A DNA stretch of 64,000 nucleotides, from positions 1 to 64,000 of the forward strand of contig DFBJ01000006.1 in NCBI GenBank assembly GCA_002366565.1. The letters run 5' to 3'. Every line of letters begins with the position of its first letter. The stretch's first letter is position 1. The position numbers and the translations under genes were made by a program. Below the pieces are notes generated by a model. It searched no databases. It saw nothing but the letters and a program-made list of their open reading frames with translations, and was not told the origin of the DNA. The stretch is from Bacteriovoracaceae bacterium UBA3083 (GTDB lineage: Bacteria; Bdellovibrionota; Bacteriovoracia; Bacteriovoracales; Bacteriovoracaceae). Shown in pieces: positions 16,250 to 30,600 of the stretch.

Positions 16250-17729
16250 TATTATTAGACTTGTATGATGGCCAAAGCTTTTTTAAATCTTCATTTGTAA
16301 GGTTGAAGTTTACGGCATAATTTTTTAGAAATACATCATAAGTATTCAGCATTTCTTCATTACTATTGATTAGATCTTCTAACTCATTAGAAGCCTTCTT
16401 TTCAAAGTCTTTAATCTTATCTATTTTAAAGCCTTTAGGAAGAGTTACTATCGAATCAGTATAACTTCCCTCTTCTTTTCTCTCATAATTTGTTAAAACA
16501 TTTAGGTTTTTCAATTTAGAAATACCTTTCCCATAACCAATACTATTGAATGAAACTTCTTTTAGATCAGTAGTTATTGAACCTTTCGGAAGACCTCCAA
16601 AAATAAAGGCCTTAACTTTAACACTTCCATTGGCCTTATTGATTTGAAGCTTTTCACGATCTCCATTAAATAAAGTATGCCCATCAAAATTCATATCTAA
16701 AATATGAGAATTCATTGAAACAGCGTTATTCTTTCCACGGTGAAGGAGCATTCTAAAGCTAACTCCTTTCATATTATACTTATCAAAGTCACCTTGAACT
16801 CTAAAGAGAGTCTTATCCTTCATCTTGCTACGATCAGAGCTTAAATCTTTAATAGAGCCAACTAATTCCTTAGTTGCTGCTTTAGATATTTTCTCTCTTA
16901 TAAATATTTCCTTAATTGTTAGGTGAGGAATTTTATCAGAGCTAGTTAAATTAATAAATTGAGCATCATAAAGTTTTTTCATAAATAGAACTAATGAATC
17001 GCTCACTTTATTTTGATGATCTTTAATTAAGAATTTGAAGATATTATGATCATTAAATTCGAATCTTTGAACAGCTGGTCCATTCTCTTTTATTATATCT
17101 TTTAAATTAAATAATTGCTTATTCTCAACTAGAGCAAGTATTTCTTTTTGAATCTTCAGCTTCTTTGCTTTAATAGCATTACACTTCTTTTTTCTCTTCT
17201 TACTTTTACAAGCACTAGATTCACTCTTAGTTAGTTTGTAACGAGTAAGAAGACTTTTTAAATCAGAGAATCTTTCTTGTAACATTTTAGAAGAGTTTGC
17301 TTTAGAGACTTCCAGGATAGTGTCTACATCATAAAATTCTTTATAGGCTTCAGAAGCCTTAGTCTCACTAGGACTCTCACTTTCCATAAGAGGAAGAGAG
17401 AGATTACTTGCCATTAAACTATCAATAACGATCTCATCAACGTCATTATAATCTTCAGGAAGGATTCCCTCGAGTTTTCCTATCTTAAAAAAAATGGCAC
17501 TTTCTTTAGAAAGAGATAGACCAAAGTCTTTAATTATTAATTTTCGGGACTGTTTATCTACATTTAAGTCACCAATGGAAACTTGATAACCTAAAACTTC
17601 ATGTAATCTTGTAGAGATCACCTCTTCGAGATTAATAGGCCCTTTACGGGTTGATTTATTAAAAATCAGATAAGAAGAAAATAGTACTATGACAACGAGG
17701 ATTGAACCTATTATTTTTTTATTTTTCAT
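16227..17729 (-). CDS. Membrane-anchored periplasmic protein, AsmA-like N terminus
   Basis: 500 residues. One N-terminal membrane segment (IIGSILVVIVLFSSYLIF, residues 5-23) is followed by an AsmA/DUF748-like pattern (LHEVLGYQVSIGDLNV, then KLIIKDFGLSL). Such proteins are inner-membrane-anchored with periplasmic beta-rich bodies and act in envelope lipid handling; this link is by pattern only. A basic Cys-flanked patch CKSKKRKKKC lies near residues 172-181. It is last of the leftward set headed by the giant lipoprotein (71-bp gap from the previous gene), and its 3' end overlaps the convergent gene by 23 bp. Confidence 0.7.
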   Translation of the reverse strand: MKNKKIIGSILVVIVLFSSYLIFNKSTRKGPINLEEVISTRLHEVLGYQVSIGDLNVDKQSRKLIIKDFGLSLSKESAIFFKIGKLEGILPEDYNDVDEIVIDSLMASNLSLPLMESESPSETKASEAYKEFYDVDTILEVSKANSSKMLQERFSDLKSLLTRYKLTKSESSACKSKKRKKKCNAIKAKKLKIQKEILALVENKQLFNLKDIIKENGPAVQRFEFNDHNIFKFLIKDHQNKVSDSLVLFMKKLYDAQFINLTSSDKIPHLTIKEIFIREKISKAATKELVGSIKDLSSDRSKMKDKTLFRVQGDFDKYNMKGVSFRMLLHRGKNNAVSMNSHILDMNFDGHTLFNGDREKLQINKANGSVKVKAFIFGGLPKGSITTDLKEVSFNSIGYGKGISKLKNLNVLTNYERKEEGSYTDSIVTLPKGFKIDKIKDFEKKASNELEDLINSNEEMLNTYDVFLKNYAVNFNLTNEDLKKLWPSYKSNNIRLDNQQ

Positions 17730-17800
17730 ATCAATAAAATTACCAAATAAATGGATTTTTGGCCATTAGGAAAAGTCTCGCTTGTAGTGCTATGAACTCT

Positions 17801-18670
17801 CTATTTTCCGGGATAAAGGATAGTATCTAGTTTATTTCCCTTAGTATAAATCTGTATTTCATTACCATTTTTACTAATTTGAAATCCCTTCGGATTCTCT
17901 AAACCAATTGCACCAAGATCTAATACCCAGTTAGTTTTTTTAAGATCTTTACCAAAAGAATATAGACTCTTTCCGGCTAGAGCGAGAAAGCTCGTATCAT
18001 CACTTTTAATAAAGCTAAACTTCATTTTATCATCTAGCTTCAATAGTTCTTTGAATACTGGCTTAAATTCTTCCGTATTTTTTCTGGAATCTTTTTGAGT
18101 ACTAACGGCACTGATCCTCTTATTTTGAAGATCGTGTAAGTAGAGTTCTTCACCAGTGCTATTATAGCTGATTTGATCTACAGCAGAGAGCTCACTTCCT
18201 CTTATCACTTTAAAAGGAGCAACATTTCCCGAGTACGAAGTTTTAAAAATAATGATCTCATTACCTTTTTGTCCCTCATTAAGGGCAGCAACGTGCTCAC
18301 CATCGTGACTTAAAGTAATTCCAAGAACATTATTTAGACCTGTCTTACTTCCAGCATAGACCTTATATTTGCCCTCTTCTTTCTCTAATACTAGATAATT
18401 GGCATGAGCATAAGTATTAACGCCTATCTTTGGGTTTAGATCTACCATTTTCGGATTACTAATTCTCACAGAGGCCGGAGCTCTTCTCTCACCTACTGGT
18501 GAGAGAGCATAGCTTAGAGCTTGTTCGATACAAGTTCTTGATAGTTTCGTCACTTTGGACTCTGATACTTTACTACTAAATGCATCAGCTTGCTCTGTAC
18601 AGAGCATCTCACTTGAGAAAGTTGAAAATCCAAACAGTATAGTAATAGCGCTCTTAAAAACTACTTTCAT
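17801..18670 (-). CDS. Secreted beta-propeller-like protein
   Basis: 289 residues from the ATG at 18670, chosen because GGAG lies 5 nt upstream and the sequence opens with a signal peptide (MKVVFKSAITILFGFSTFSS). A longer open frame to 18709 would overlap the giant gene and has no ribosome-binding site. The body shows repeated strand patterns such as GITLSHDGEHVAALN, ISYNSTGEELYLHD and GFQISKNGNEIQIY, typical of TolB/WD-like propellers. It follows the giant lipoprotein gene by 13 bp, so it is probably co-translated and may be its periplasmic partner. Confidence 0.75.
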   Translation of the reverse strand: MKVVFKSAITILFGFSTFSSEMLCTEQADAFSSKVSESKVTKLSRTCIEQALSYALSPVGERRAPASVRISNPKMVDLNPKIGVNTYAHANYLVLEKEEGKYKVYAGSKTGLNNVLGITLSHDGEHVAALNEGQKGNEIIIFKTSYSGNVAPFKVIRGSELSAVDQISYNSTGEELYLHDLQNKRISAVSTQKDSRKNTEEFKPVFKELLKLDDKMKFSFIKSDDTSFLALAGKSLYSFGKDLKKTNWVLDLGAIGLENPKGFQISKNGNEIQIYTKGNKLDTILYPGK

Positions 18671-18683
18671 AAAATCTCCATAA

Positions 18684-21600
18684 CTACGGATTCTTAGTTG
18701 CCTGAACATCGATATCCTGACTACCTGTATTCGGGCTACTTACCTGAATATTTGTAGTATACGTACCCGCTGCCTGTGCACCTGTATTAGAGTTAAACCT
18801 AAGAGTCATGTCACATGTAGCTCCTGCAGATAAGTCTTGTCCAGTACAGCCATCGACCGTTATAGTCCACATATCGGCATAATCAGGAGTTAAGTTAACA
18901 GTAATAGCTCCAGAATCTAATGACGCCGACGAGCTCTGCTTAATACGTATAATCATTGTGTTATCTGATGTATTAGCAAAAGATCCCATATTCTCAGGGT
19001 CACCTAGAGGCATATTAGAGTTGTTTAGCATTTCTAGAGCTGGTAACTTCTCACCATCAAAAACAATTGTTTTCAATCCAGTATCATTAACACCTTTGAC
19101 TTCAAGAGTTGCAGAGTATGTCCCAGCAGCTTCGTTAGAGTCTGCATGGAAGTTAATCGCTACAGTACACTCTCCATTAATTGCTAAGTCACTAGAAACA
19201 CAATCAATATCACTCATTGACCACATATTTCCATTATCTTCACTAAGGTTAAGGGCCAGAGCTCCTGAAGTACTATTTCCTACATTCTTAACTTTTACAG
19301 TTCTTGAGAAAGTACCACTGTTCGTGATCTGTCCTAGATCATGTGGGTCACCAAGAGCTGAGTCTCCACTATCAGCATTTAGAAGATCAAAACTTGGGGC
19401 CTGTAGAGTAAAGACAGTTGAAACAGAATTTCCTGAAGAGTCATCTACAGTTACTGTATCAGTACTCATTTGCTTACCAGCAGTATACTTCACACATTGT
19501 GCTACATCACATCCAGGCTCAGAACTAGTTACTAGTACGGCCGTAGAATCTGTAGATGTTGTTATTGCTTGTAGGCTAAGAGGAGGTACACCACCAGTCA
19601 GCTCGATAATACGCGTATCAGCAGTATTAACAATTGAAGTCCCTTCTAAAGTACCTACAAGGTTATCGTAAATATTTACAACATTTGTACATTTTGTACT
19701 TATAGCACCTGCAGAGTCTTTGATTTTAATAGACATTGCTTGCGCCTGCGAAGATTGAATATTGGCAAAAGTGATAACTCCACTACTAGGCGTTTGACTT
19801 CCACCATAAGAGAAGTTTGAGCTATCTAAACTCTCACAACCTGATCCAATATGACCTTCAAGTTCAATTGTATTAGTCGCATCTGTAACAGTATTACCAT
19901 CATCATCTTTTAGCGCAACAATCAGAGAAGTCGATAGATTCTCATCAACGAATACATCTCCAACAGGTTGTTGAGTAATAGAAATCTGAGTAGGTGCTCC
20001 AGTAACAAAAGTTACAGTAAGTGTCGCAAAAGTTGGACTTGGCCCACTAGTGAAGACTTCAGAGAACTCAATATCTACAACTTGAGACTTCTTAGATTTA
20101 AGGCTTAATTGCCCAATCCCAGAAGAGATAGCAACGTTAGTTGAACTTCCGTCCATACTTCCATCAGAAATCGCTGCTCCTGAACCATTCGTCTTATAAG
20201 CAATATTATAGAATCCGTTAAATGAACTCGCTAATACGCCATTACTCTTCTGTGCTCTTAGATCAACTGTTACTGCACCAGCAACCACTGCATTAGAGTC
20301 AGATCTAATAATTTCATCAGGATCTGGAGCAGTAAAAGTAATATTGTCAGTGTCGGCAGTTACACCAGTAAATGGACCAACTGTTAATGAGTAAGTCCCA
20401 ACTTCATCGGTAACAATATTAAGTGTTGCTTGACCGTTACTAAATGCAATCTTATTAGATGATAAGTTCGTAATCTTAGTTCTCTTATCAGCCGCAGATA
20501 GTGTGAATCCAATATCAACAGAACTTGCAAAGTTTGTATCGATATTATCATTTGCATCAGTTGCGTAAATAGTTACAGTCTGAGTAGTGTTATCAGCATA
20601 TCTAGTATTTGCTACTCCTTGAGTAATAAACTTAGTCGCTGGATTAGGAACAAAGCTCTTCGTTTGTTCATTACTAGTAAATGTCCACCCAGATGTTCCT
20701 GGATCTCTCATTCTAATTTTAATATCCCCAGTTACTCTTGAAGCGATATCAACGTAAGCAATACCATTTACAAATTGAACTAGTTCAGTTGTAGCTTGAG
20801 AGAATGATCCAGCACCGTTCTTATCTAAGTAAACCTTAGAAGTATCAATAGGATCTGCTACTCCAGTAGTAATAATATCTACATAGATGAATCCATCTTC
20901 CGCTGTTGATACTGCACCACTAGCTGTTTTGGCAGTTACCGTAGCCCTAAAGTACTCAGAGTTATCCTGAGTAGGATTTGGAGAAGCAGGAGATTCAGTT
21001 ACAACGAGTTCCACTTCTGTCGTTTCAGCAGGAGTAAAATAAACCGTCTGAGTATTTAAATGACTTATAGAAGAAATTTGTCCAGCAGTCCAAGTTCCAC
21101 CAGTGTACTGCTGATTACTCATATCAATAACAACAAACTCTTCCTGTGTACTGTTGATAAAGAAGTTTCTCTGACCATCAGTATTAGTTAAGTCAATTAC
21201 CCCCGAAGTTGCAACTGCAGAAGCAGAATCTTCAGGATCAAATACACCATCATCATCAACATCTGTATAGAAAGTTGCACTTGTATTAGAAGTTGAACCA
21301 TCATTTTCAAATAGATCAATATCTATAGTGAATCCATCAGAATCATTAACAGCATTACCTAGCACACCAGGAGTTGAAGTACTTCCGTAACTATCTAATA
21401 GCCTGAAGTAACATCTTTCAACTTCATCAGTAGCAGCAACACTATCATCTGGACAGTAAAGGTATGCTCTCGTAGGAGTATTATGAATTGTTTGAACAGC
21501 TAATGAGTCCATAGTTATTGGAAGAGACCCACTATATGTCTGATCAGGATATAAAGTCATCGTTCTTGTAGTCTGATATCTGTCCCAACATTGCTTCGTC

Positions 21601-24600
21601 CCTACACCAGAGCGTATTTCAATATTACTTCCACTAATATATCCATGACAACCTGGTGCATACATATCTCCACGATAATTTGTAAAAGTAGCGCCTGATT
21701 CATCTTTTATCGTAGCAGTATATGTCACTCTATCTTGACCACTTCCACTGTAAGCTCTGATAGAACTAACATTTGAAGTTAGGACAACTTCTTTAGCCCT
21801 AGATCGTTTAACAACTACAGTTTTTGAACATTCATTAAATCCAGTACATGCACCGTTAGTTGTTCCGTCTTTTAAATTATCTGAAGACTGATCTTCTAGA
21901 GTAATAGTGACGTCTTCTGCATACTCATTGAACATTTCAAAAGAGCCTGCTCCACCAGTTAAGCTTACGAGTTCACTTGAAATGAGTCGTCCATTTCCAG
22001 AAACCATGACTTTTACAACTCCACCCCATGTAGTAGCAATAGAACCAGTAACATCAACAGCATTAACTGCAACAGTTATAGGTACACCAGAGGCCGCATT
22101 TGCAGATGCCTTATCTCCCGCAGAAACTGAAGAGTGGAAAAGACTCGCATCAGGTGCACCCGGAAGAACTAGTTGGTATTCAACTGGATCACCAGGTTGG
22201 AAATGGAAATCAATCCCTTGTGAATTCTGCATCGACATTCCTGTAGGAGGAGACAATACAATCACATTTACATATCCGTGAGTAGTCTTTCTAATATTAA
22301 AACTCGTTTGAGATTCATTAGAGAAATTTATCGATCTTGAAGAAGGACTTCCACCAATATCATGATATCCATCTGTGCTCGTAGGTGTATTGAGAGAAGA
22401 AGCTCTAATATCAAATGTAATACTTCCAGTATGTTTAGACTCATTTCCAAAAGAGTCTAATAGGATTGCACTAACAGTAGTGGCCTGAGAAATAATCCCT
22501 GACGACCCTGGAGTAGAAATAAATATTTTACTTGGTGAATCTGGCTCAATAACCATCAGTCCATTTGCTGAAGCAACACCAGACTCAGTAGCAGTTAACG
22601 TTAAGTTTCCTGCACCATTACCATTTAGGTTCCAAGTGGCAAGACCACTTGACCAACCTCTAACACCACCACCAGAAGGAGACGGAGGAGCACTTCCATC
22701 AGGAAGAGTTGTTCCAGAGAATGATAGATCTAAATTAACGTTACCAGAGTATTCAGTTAGAACGTTACCGTTTGAATCTTCAATTTGAGCAACAACTGTC
22801 CACGTATTCCCCACTTGAACTGGAGTTGGTAGAGTTTGCCAACCAATCTTAGAAGGTGCACCCCATACAAAATTCACATTCTGACTAGAAGGAATCGTAT
22901 ATGATGTCGCATCATTTTGAATAGAAAGTGAGATTAATTGTTTCGTTGAACTTGTTACATTAAATGTTGCAACACCAGATGCGAGAGGAGATGAAATTCC
23001 AACTCCACCAATATCACCAGTAATCCCAGAGACTTTTGAACCATTTAGAATTACTGAAGTTGAACCACCTACTGTAGTACAAACATTACTATACTGATCA
23101 AGAAGTCTTACTTGAATAGACGCAGTCTGATCTGTACCAGGATCTGTAGGAATAGACCCAAATTCATACTTCGTTGGCGCTCCGTGAATAAAGTTCAAGA
23201 AAATAGTATTCGTTGTATCAATTGATGACGGAGTCGCTCCAGTAAACCCTAGAGTTGCAGTTCCGACTTGTGTACTTTTAATATTAATTGTTTGTGTTTC
23301 ACTACTTCCACTTGTCCAAGTAACTCTAGTACTTCCCGTTCCTGATTCATTCCATGTAGCTGAAGGACCAGACATAACAGCAACATCAATATCAACAGTG
23401 TCACCACCTACAGGTTTAGTAGGGTTACCATATAAATCCTGAAGAGTTACATCAATTCCGATACCTGTTGAATCAACAGTTCTAGAAGAAACTGGGGTCG
23501 AAATATTTTCAAATACAACCTTCTTAACAGGACCAGCAGTTACAGTAAGAACAAAACTTGTTGTGATATCCAGAGAACCACTTGGTTGAAGTGAGAAAGT
23601 CACTGGAGAACCTGCAGTAGGAGTAGTTCTTTGAATATTAACTGTCCCTTTCCCTAAAGTCATTGGAACAACACCTGTTGAACCAGTTGCTAAATCATCA
23701 TTATCAGAAGCGATAACAGAGACATTAGTTGAGAATGAAGGGGCCACGTTATCAAACTCATCTAGAGCATGAATTTCAAGACTGTAAACATCTGTTGTCT
23801 GCTGAGTTATGGCAGCCGTTTGCATTCTAAGCTTACTTGCAACTCCAGGAATAAAGTCAAAAGTTCTTCCTGCACCAGGATTTAAAGAAAATCCTGCCCC
23901 AGCATCACTAAGGTTAAATGTCGTAGTCATTGCTTTTGTAGAGTAAACCTTAATAATTTTAGAACTTGTATTATCAGGGATATTAATTGTACGAGAACCT
24001 GATGTTATAGCAGAGCTATCTACAATAATTTTTGAATTATCATCACTAGAAGCTGTAAGGTTAACATCAAAACCACTTCCTGCATTTGTCATTGTATTAG
24101 CTTGATTTCCATATTGGTCACGAAGTTGAATTTCAACATCAGTCTCAACACTACTACTAACTGGAATATCAGAGATGGACATTAAGTAGAATTGTAGATT
24201 TGTTCTACCGTGAGTAATTACAATTGGAGTTGTAGCACTTACATTTGCAACAGTTGAACCTGCTCCATTTTCAATACCAAGAGTGATTGATGAAGCATTT
24301 GTACACTGAATAGAAGTGTAAGAACCTGTACCAGCAGTAAATGTAACTGTATCTGTAGGAATAGTACAACCAGTACCTGAATCTTGCTTAAGCTTTATCG
24401 CTCCAGTGAAACTAGGTGTTGGGTTTCCAAAACTATCTTGAGCAGCTAAATTAATATCAAACGTTAAGTCCGCTCTATTTGTTGTAATTGGTGATGAGAA
24501 AACAATTTGGCTTGTTCCACCTGGATCAAATCTAACTCTCTTAGCACCACCGTCAAGTGATGTTCCACCTAGAGTAACATTAAGATCAATATCGTAATCT

Positions 24601-27600
24601 GCAACAGCTTGAGATTTAACATATAGAGTGGCCACACCATTTACAAATGAGTCTACATCAATGCTTTGTTCATAAGGTCCATTTTCAACAGAGTAAGTAC
24701 TTGAAGTTGTTAAATCTGCTTTTGTAATATCTGAAGATGCTACTGAAACTACTTCTAATGTACCAATCGCTGCACCAGGATTATAATTTGTAATCTTATT
24801 ACGACCTTTATCCAGAGCGAATACTTCCATCTCGACTTTTAAATCAGTATTTGCAGGGTTAGAAACTTTACCAACACTTGGCTCCTGGATTTCAAAGTAC
24901 ATTACTGCACCAGGATCAATTGTTGTTGTAACTGTCTGCCCTACATCAGTTACTCCTGTCGCACTTTGAATTCTCATTGTCAGTGCACCAGCATCAAAAG
25001 TCTCAACAGGTAGTGTATATGAACCAGCACTTAGAGTAATCGCCTGACCTGAAGGAAGATAGTTTGAAGATCCGCTAATGAAAGGATTTTGAACTGAACT
25101 ATTTTGAGTAGTCTTTACTGTAATAGAAGAGTTGTAGTTATCATCAACGTTTCCATAAGTATCTACGGCCTTAATATTATAATTAAAGATTTCATCGATA
25201 GTATAGTTTCCACCACCGCCTCTTGGTGCTAACTCAAGAGTGAACGATTCAGCAGGACCGTGATCGTAATCGAGTAGGTATGTATTTGATGTACCAGTAA
25301 TGGAAGCACTTCCTGCACCAGAAACAGCTCCAAACGAAAGTGTAATTGAGTTATTTCTAACACTTGTATTAATCGTCTGAGTCCCCTTACCATCAGTAAA
25401 AGTCATTGCTCCATTTGCTTGTAAATCCATCGTATGGTCTGATTGAATATCAACAGATCCATCGAAGTCTGCAATATTTTGGTACTGGTCTCTAGCAACA
25501 ACATAGATTGTATGAGCAGTACCTACAACAGTAGAGTCACTAGTCTTAGCTGTAGCATAGTTTGAATCCTTCCACTTTAAATCAACAGGATTACCAGGTA
25601 AGTAATTAAAGTTAATACTTGAAGGATATGGAGTAGGATCCACTAGAGCAAAGTTAGAATCTTTTAAGCTCAGGTTAACAATATCTGCTTTCTCAGAATA
25701 AAGCTGAACAGCAGCAGTACCACTAATAATATTAATAGTATTTGCTGTTGGAGAAGCTGCACTTGAAGTCCCTCCAGATCCACCAACCTTAACATTAGAA
25801 TCTGCAGTGGCCAGAGCATCAATAACAAGACCAACAGTACCACTTTGACCTGTACATAAGTTATTAAACTCATCTTCAACTCTAATATTTACAGTTGCAT
25901 TGTTACCAACAACAGTTGAAGGAACTGCATTAGCAAAAGCAAAGTGATGAGCATCACCATGAGTATAAGACGCAGTATAAGTATCTGTAGTCGTTAGTCC
26001 TCCACCACTTCCAAGACTAAGAGTCGCAGAGTGAGTGATTGTAGTTTGAAGTGCTCTTGAAGCTTTACCATTTGTGAACGTCATTGTTCCAGCAGGCTTA
26101 ACATCTAGCTTAGCAGGATCTGATGATATCAGGTTAACAGTACCATTGTGGTTTGATATATTTCCATACTGATCAAATGCCGTTAGGTAGATCATATGGT
26201 CAACACCAACTTGAGCTCCCCCTGATGTTGCATCAGTGAGGTAGTCAGATTGCACAAATGTTACAACTTGAGCTGAGTCAGGCAAGAAGTCAAAGTTCTG
26301 AGTTGGCGTTGGAATAATTGGACTAAATCCAGCAACAGTTGGATTAGATAGAGTCAGAGTTACAGTATCTGACTTTTGACTCCAAATATTATATGTAGCT
26401 ACACCATTTGTAATAGAGAGTGTATTACCAGGAGAAACTGAAGTCGAAGCTCCAGCACTACCTGTAGTAGGAGCAGTAGAAACTTTCTTATCATTTACTC
26501 CGTAAGTTGCACCATTAACATATAAAGCAATGGTACCGTTTGTTGTGCTACATAAGTTCCCATAAGTATCTTCAATTCTAAGTGAAACTTGAGCATCATT
26601 ATTTACAACAACATCATTAACTGTTCCATCGTAAACAATTCGAGTAGGGTCACCAGCAATTACAGATACACTATGGAAGAAAGCTGTTGCTCCCAACCCA
26701 CCACTTTGATCAAAGTCAAAGTCATCTTCTACAATTACTAATTTTAAAGTATCGCCAGCAGTGTGTCCCTCAAATCCAGCAAGAGTACCTACACCATTAA
26801 CAAGCTTAATTGTTCCATCGTCTCTTCCATCTGCACCGGAAGGGAAAACAACAGAAGTTGGGAAACCGGCATCACCTGGAAATACAATCGTACCAGGAGA
26901 AGTTTCAAGCCCAACTTTGACATAACCAGTATAATCAATTGCTAAGTTGTCATAATTATCTCTAGCCTCAATATCTAGCTGAAATGTATCATCTGCTTTA
27001 ACTGTAGCAACGTTTGAGCCTGGAAAGTTAATCTTTCTAAACTGACCTGGTGCAAATGTAATTTGCTTATTACCAGCATTCTTTTCAGTCGCTGACTCTG
27101 CCATATTAGCTAGACTTAGATTAAAAGTAGTATCGTTCTTACTTCTCATCTCAAGTTCAGCTAAACCTGAAGTCACATTTAATACAAGAGAGCTGAATCC
27201 ATTTCCGCCACCAGCGTTCCATGGAGTTCCTCCAGTAACAACGAAATCAATATCAGTAGCTGGAGAAGAGTCAATTCGAACAGCACTTGTCTTACTATAA
27301 GAAACAGCTCTGTTTCCACCTCTATCAAGTGCCTGAATACCTATTCTTGCATACTTATCAGTATTTAAACTTGTATTATCACTAGCATTAGTAATATTGA
27401 TAGTTCCTGCAGAAGAGTATGGATTATAAGTTCCATCCATAAAGTCATAAATTTCAAACTCGACAGGAAGTCCATTTAAGAAAGTTAAAGCACCAGATGT
27501 TAGTGTTAACGATCCATTACTATCTGCAGTTTCTTCTGCAGCACTAATACTTAAGTTATAAAGAGTTGCTCTTAAGGCCATTAAGTCTAAACTTAATGTA

Positions 27601-30600
27601 CCTGCCGTCATATTTCTTAGAACACCACCGGCCTGTTGTAAGTGCTCATTATCAGATGGGTCTATATCTGAAGTAATTGAAGAAATATACGGCTCTTGAG
27701 TTACAAGAGGATCAGTAATAGCTTCAAACCCATCAATTGTTAACTGACCTGCGTAGTTGTCATTCTTATTTCCGTATTGATCTTTCGCTTCAATAGTAAC
27801 TGTCGCAACTGTGTCGATTGTTTTTCCGACAGGAATTCCCCACTCAAAAGTATCTGTTAATCCATGATCAAAATCTACATCGATCACGTTTGTCACAATA
27901 CTTGAGTCAGCACCAAGAAGTTTGGTAATTGATAGTCTAACTACTTCATCTTCAGTATTATTAACAACAACTTTACCTTCCCCGCCGACAAAGTCTCCAT
28001 AAACAATATCCGCTGTATTTACAGAAGCTCCATTGGTTGCAGAAATTGCAACACGATCTGTTGATGAAATACTTGGAATAATATTTCCACCAGCATCTAC
28101 AGCGTAGTAGTAAATCTCAGCATCACCATCAACTGTAATTCGAGCAGGACTAGAGTCCATAGTAATAGGACCTACGTTTCCAGAAGAAATAATATTACCC
28201 ACTGACTTTTTACTATCAGCAAAGAAGAATCCAGCAGGAGCACCAGGTGCAAATGCTAAGTCCTGAGTTCGTGTATAATCATCAGATACTGGAGGAGCAA
28301 GAGATGTTCCACTAAAGCTAGCAGAACCTGCTGAAACAGTAAGGTCTACTGTTTCAACCACACTATTAGTAACCGTTGTTGTTGCGACACCATTAACAAA
28401 AGGAATTAGATCACTAGCACCGTTACCATTTACAGATGCATTACCACCTGAAACATTTAGAGTTGCTGTCTCTCCTGAACCACCATAGAGTAAATCAACG
28501 TTTCCATATAGATCACGAGTATACATATTTACAGTGACAGAATCATCTGTAGTTTTATCAACTGCAGGATCAGGATCTTCTAAAGTTACATACTTAGCAT
28601 TTCCGTGTTTAACATATACAACTCTTGATGATATTGAATTTAAGTAAGCAAAAGAATTCGCAGTCGAGTCAATAGAAACTGTGATCTTCTCCATTCCGCT
28701 TCCGGCTCCAAGAAATCTCCCTGCGGCAGCATCAAATCTATCTGTAGAAAACTTACGTAGATTTACAGTGAAAGTTCCTACACCATTAACGATTCCCTGA
28801 CTCTTACTCGTTAAAGCAGGTGTATTATCAAAATCTCCAGTAGATCCTGACTCTAAAGTTAGGAAGAGATTAACTTCACTTGCAAATGTAGATTCAGCTG
28901 GAACAACATTAGGGTTTCCATAAATATCAAATGTACGAATAGTAAAAGTAGTATCTGTATCAGTTGTTACTGTTGTAAGTGTTGGATCTTCTGATGCAGC
29001 TGCTACTTCTAAAGAGACTTGCCCTACAAGACCAGCGGTAAACTCGATATCCTGTTGAGCTTGAGCACCAGAGAAATCAATTCCAGAGAACTGAGAATAA
29101 GTATCCGTTAAACTTAGGTTTACAACTTCAGCCTTTCTATTTCTAAGAAGTAAAGAGGCCTGACCAGCACTAAAGGCTAAATCAATAGAGTCCGTCTGAT
29201 CTGATACTTTCACTGACTCCATGTCTGAAGAGTCATTCGCAAGAGTTATTACAGACCCAGTAAATGAATTATTAAAGTTATCAAAGAAGTCATAAGCTCT
29301 TACTACAATAGCTGATGTATTCATAGATGCATCATCTGGTGCATCTGAGAAATCTGTCGACGCAGTTGTTTTAATATCTGTTGGATCTTCCATTTTGAGC
29401 TTAACAACTGGCCCAGGATTAACGTTTACATTATAAACAGTTGGGTCAACATCAATTCCTACAGGATCTGGAGTAACTGTATCTTTTCTAAGCTGTAGAC
29501 TTGCCACACCACTTCTTGTTGAAGTGAAGCTAACATTGGCAATACCATTTACAAGAGTAGCAGTATAAGTATTTGTTCCACTTTCTGATTCGTCAGAATT
29601 ATAAATTGTAATGTCACCATTTGGATTTGTTACATCAATTATAACAGTTCCATTTACATTATCTTTAAAGTTATTACCTTGGTCATATGCAAGAATTTGG
29701 AAGTCGAATCTCTTTAAGTTATCGCCTTCTGCAACATCATAAAGTGATCCAGCAGCAGGAGGAACAATTTGATAGTGGTGAGGTACACCGGCACCAAATG
29801 TTACTGTCTTTGTTTGATTAGCAACAGAGTAATAAATATCATTATCACCATCATCAAAACGACTTGTTACTCCACCAGGAGCAGCAGTTAGTCCAATATC
29901 AACATTTTCAGCTTTTGTATTTGATAACTTAAATACACCAATACCTTTCTTAATTGTAATTGTATCAGTAGAGATTACATCACTAGTATCCGTATCACGC
30001 GGATCACTTGTTCCTAATCCATCCCAAACAGGTAGACCTGAAGTTGAAGATAGAGTGAAGTCTACGGCTAAATCAGGAGCAGTAGTAACAAGGTTACCAT
30101 TTCCATTTCCATCAATATCGTGTCCATCTTGAACTTCAACTGTAATATCAATTGGATTATCAATCGTACCATTTGTAGGTTGAACAACCCAAACCTTGGC
30201 TGCTTGACCAGGAATAACTGTCGAATTTAAAACAGAAGTGACATCTAAATTTACAGTATTACCATCTTCATCTAATTGAGTAGTTGGATTAGGAGATGAT
30301 AATAGGAACTGAACTCCCTCAGCTCTAATTAATTGCTGATTAAATAAAGTCGTTCCATCTGCAAGGTAAGTCTTTCCTTCAATAATTTTTAAGTTTTCAA
30401 TCCATCTTTGTTGAAGAGTAGAAGTATCTTTTGCTTCTAGACTTACTTCATAAACTTGACTTGGACCTTCTGTATCATTTAAGTTACCGTACTTATCTTG
30501 CGGCTCAATTTTGAGAATATCAGTAGGTTTAGGACAAGGAGCAGCTCCTGGAACAACAGCTCCACAAGCTGGCTGTGAGAACGAAGCATCTGAAATTAAT

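Noticed and set aside
18671..18709. Upstream start of the propeller-like gene (and likewise 50149-50190 for the peptidase-like gene)
   Set aside because: The internal ATGs have good Shine-Dalgarno sequences and open directly into signal peptides; the longer versions do not.
18958..19671. A 237-codon open frame on the plus strand inside the giant lipoprotein gene
   Set aside because: It lies wholly antisense to a coding frame with clear protein repeats, has no ribosome-binding site or signal, and its translation is a Ser/Pro-rich shadow of the repeat sequence. Other antisense frames there (for example 21907-22281) were dropped for the same reason.
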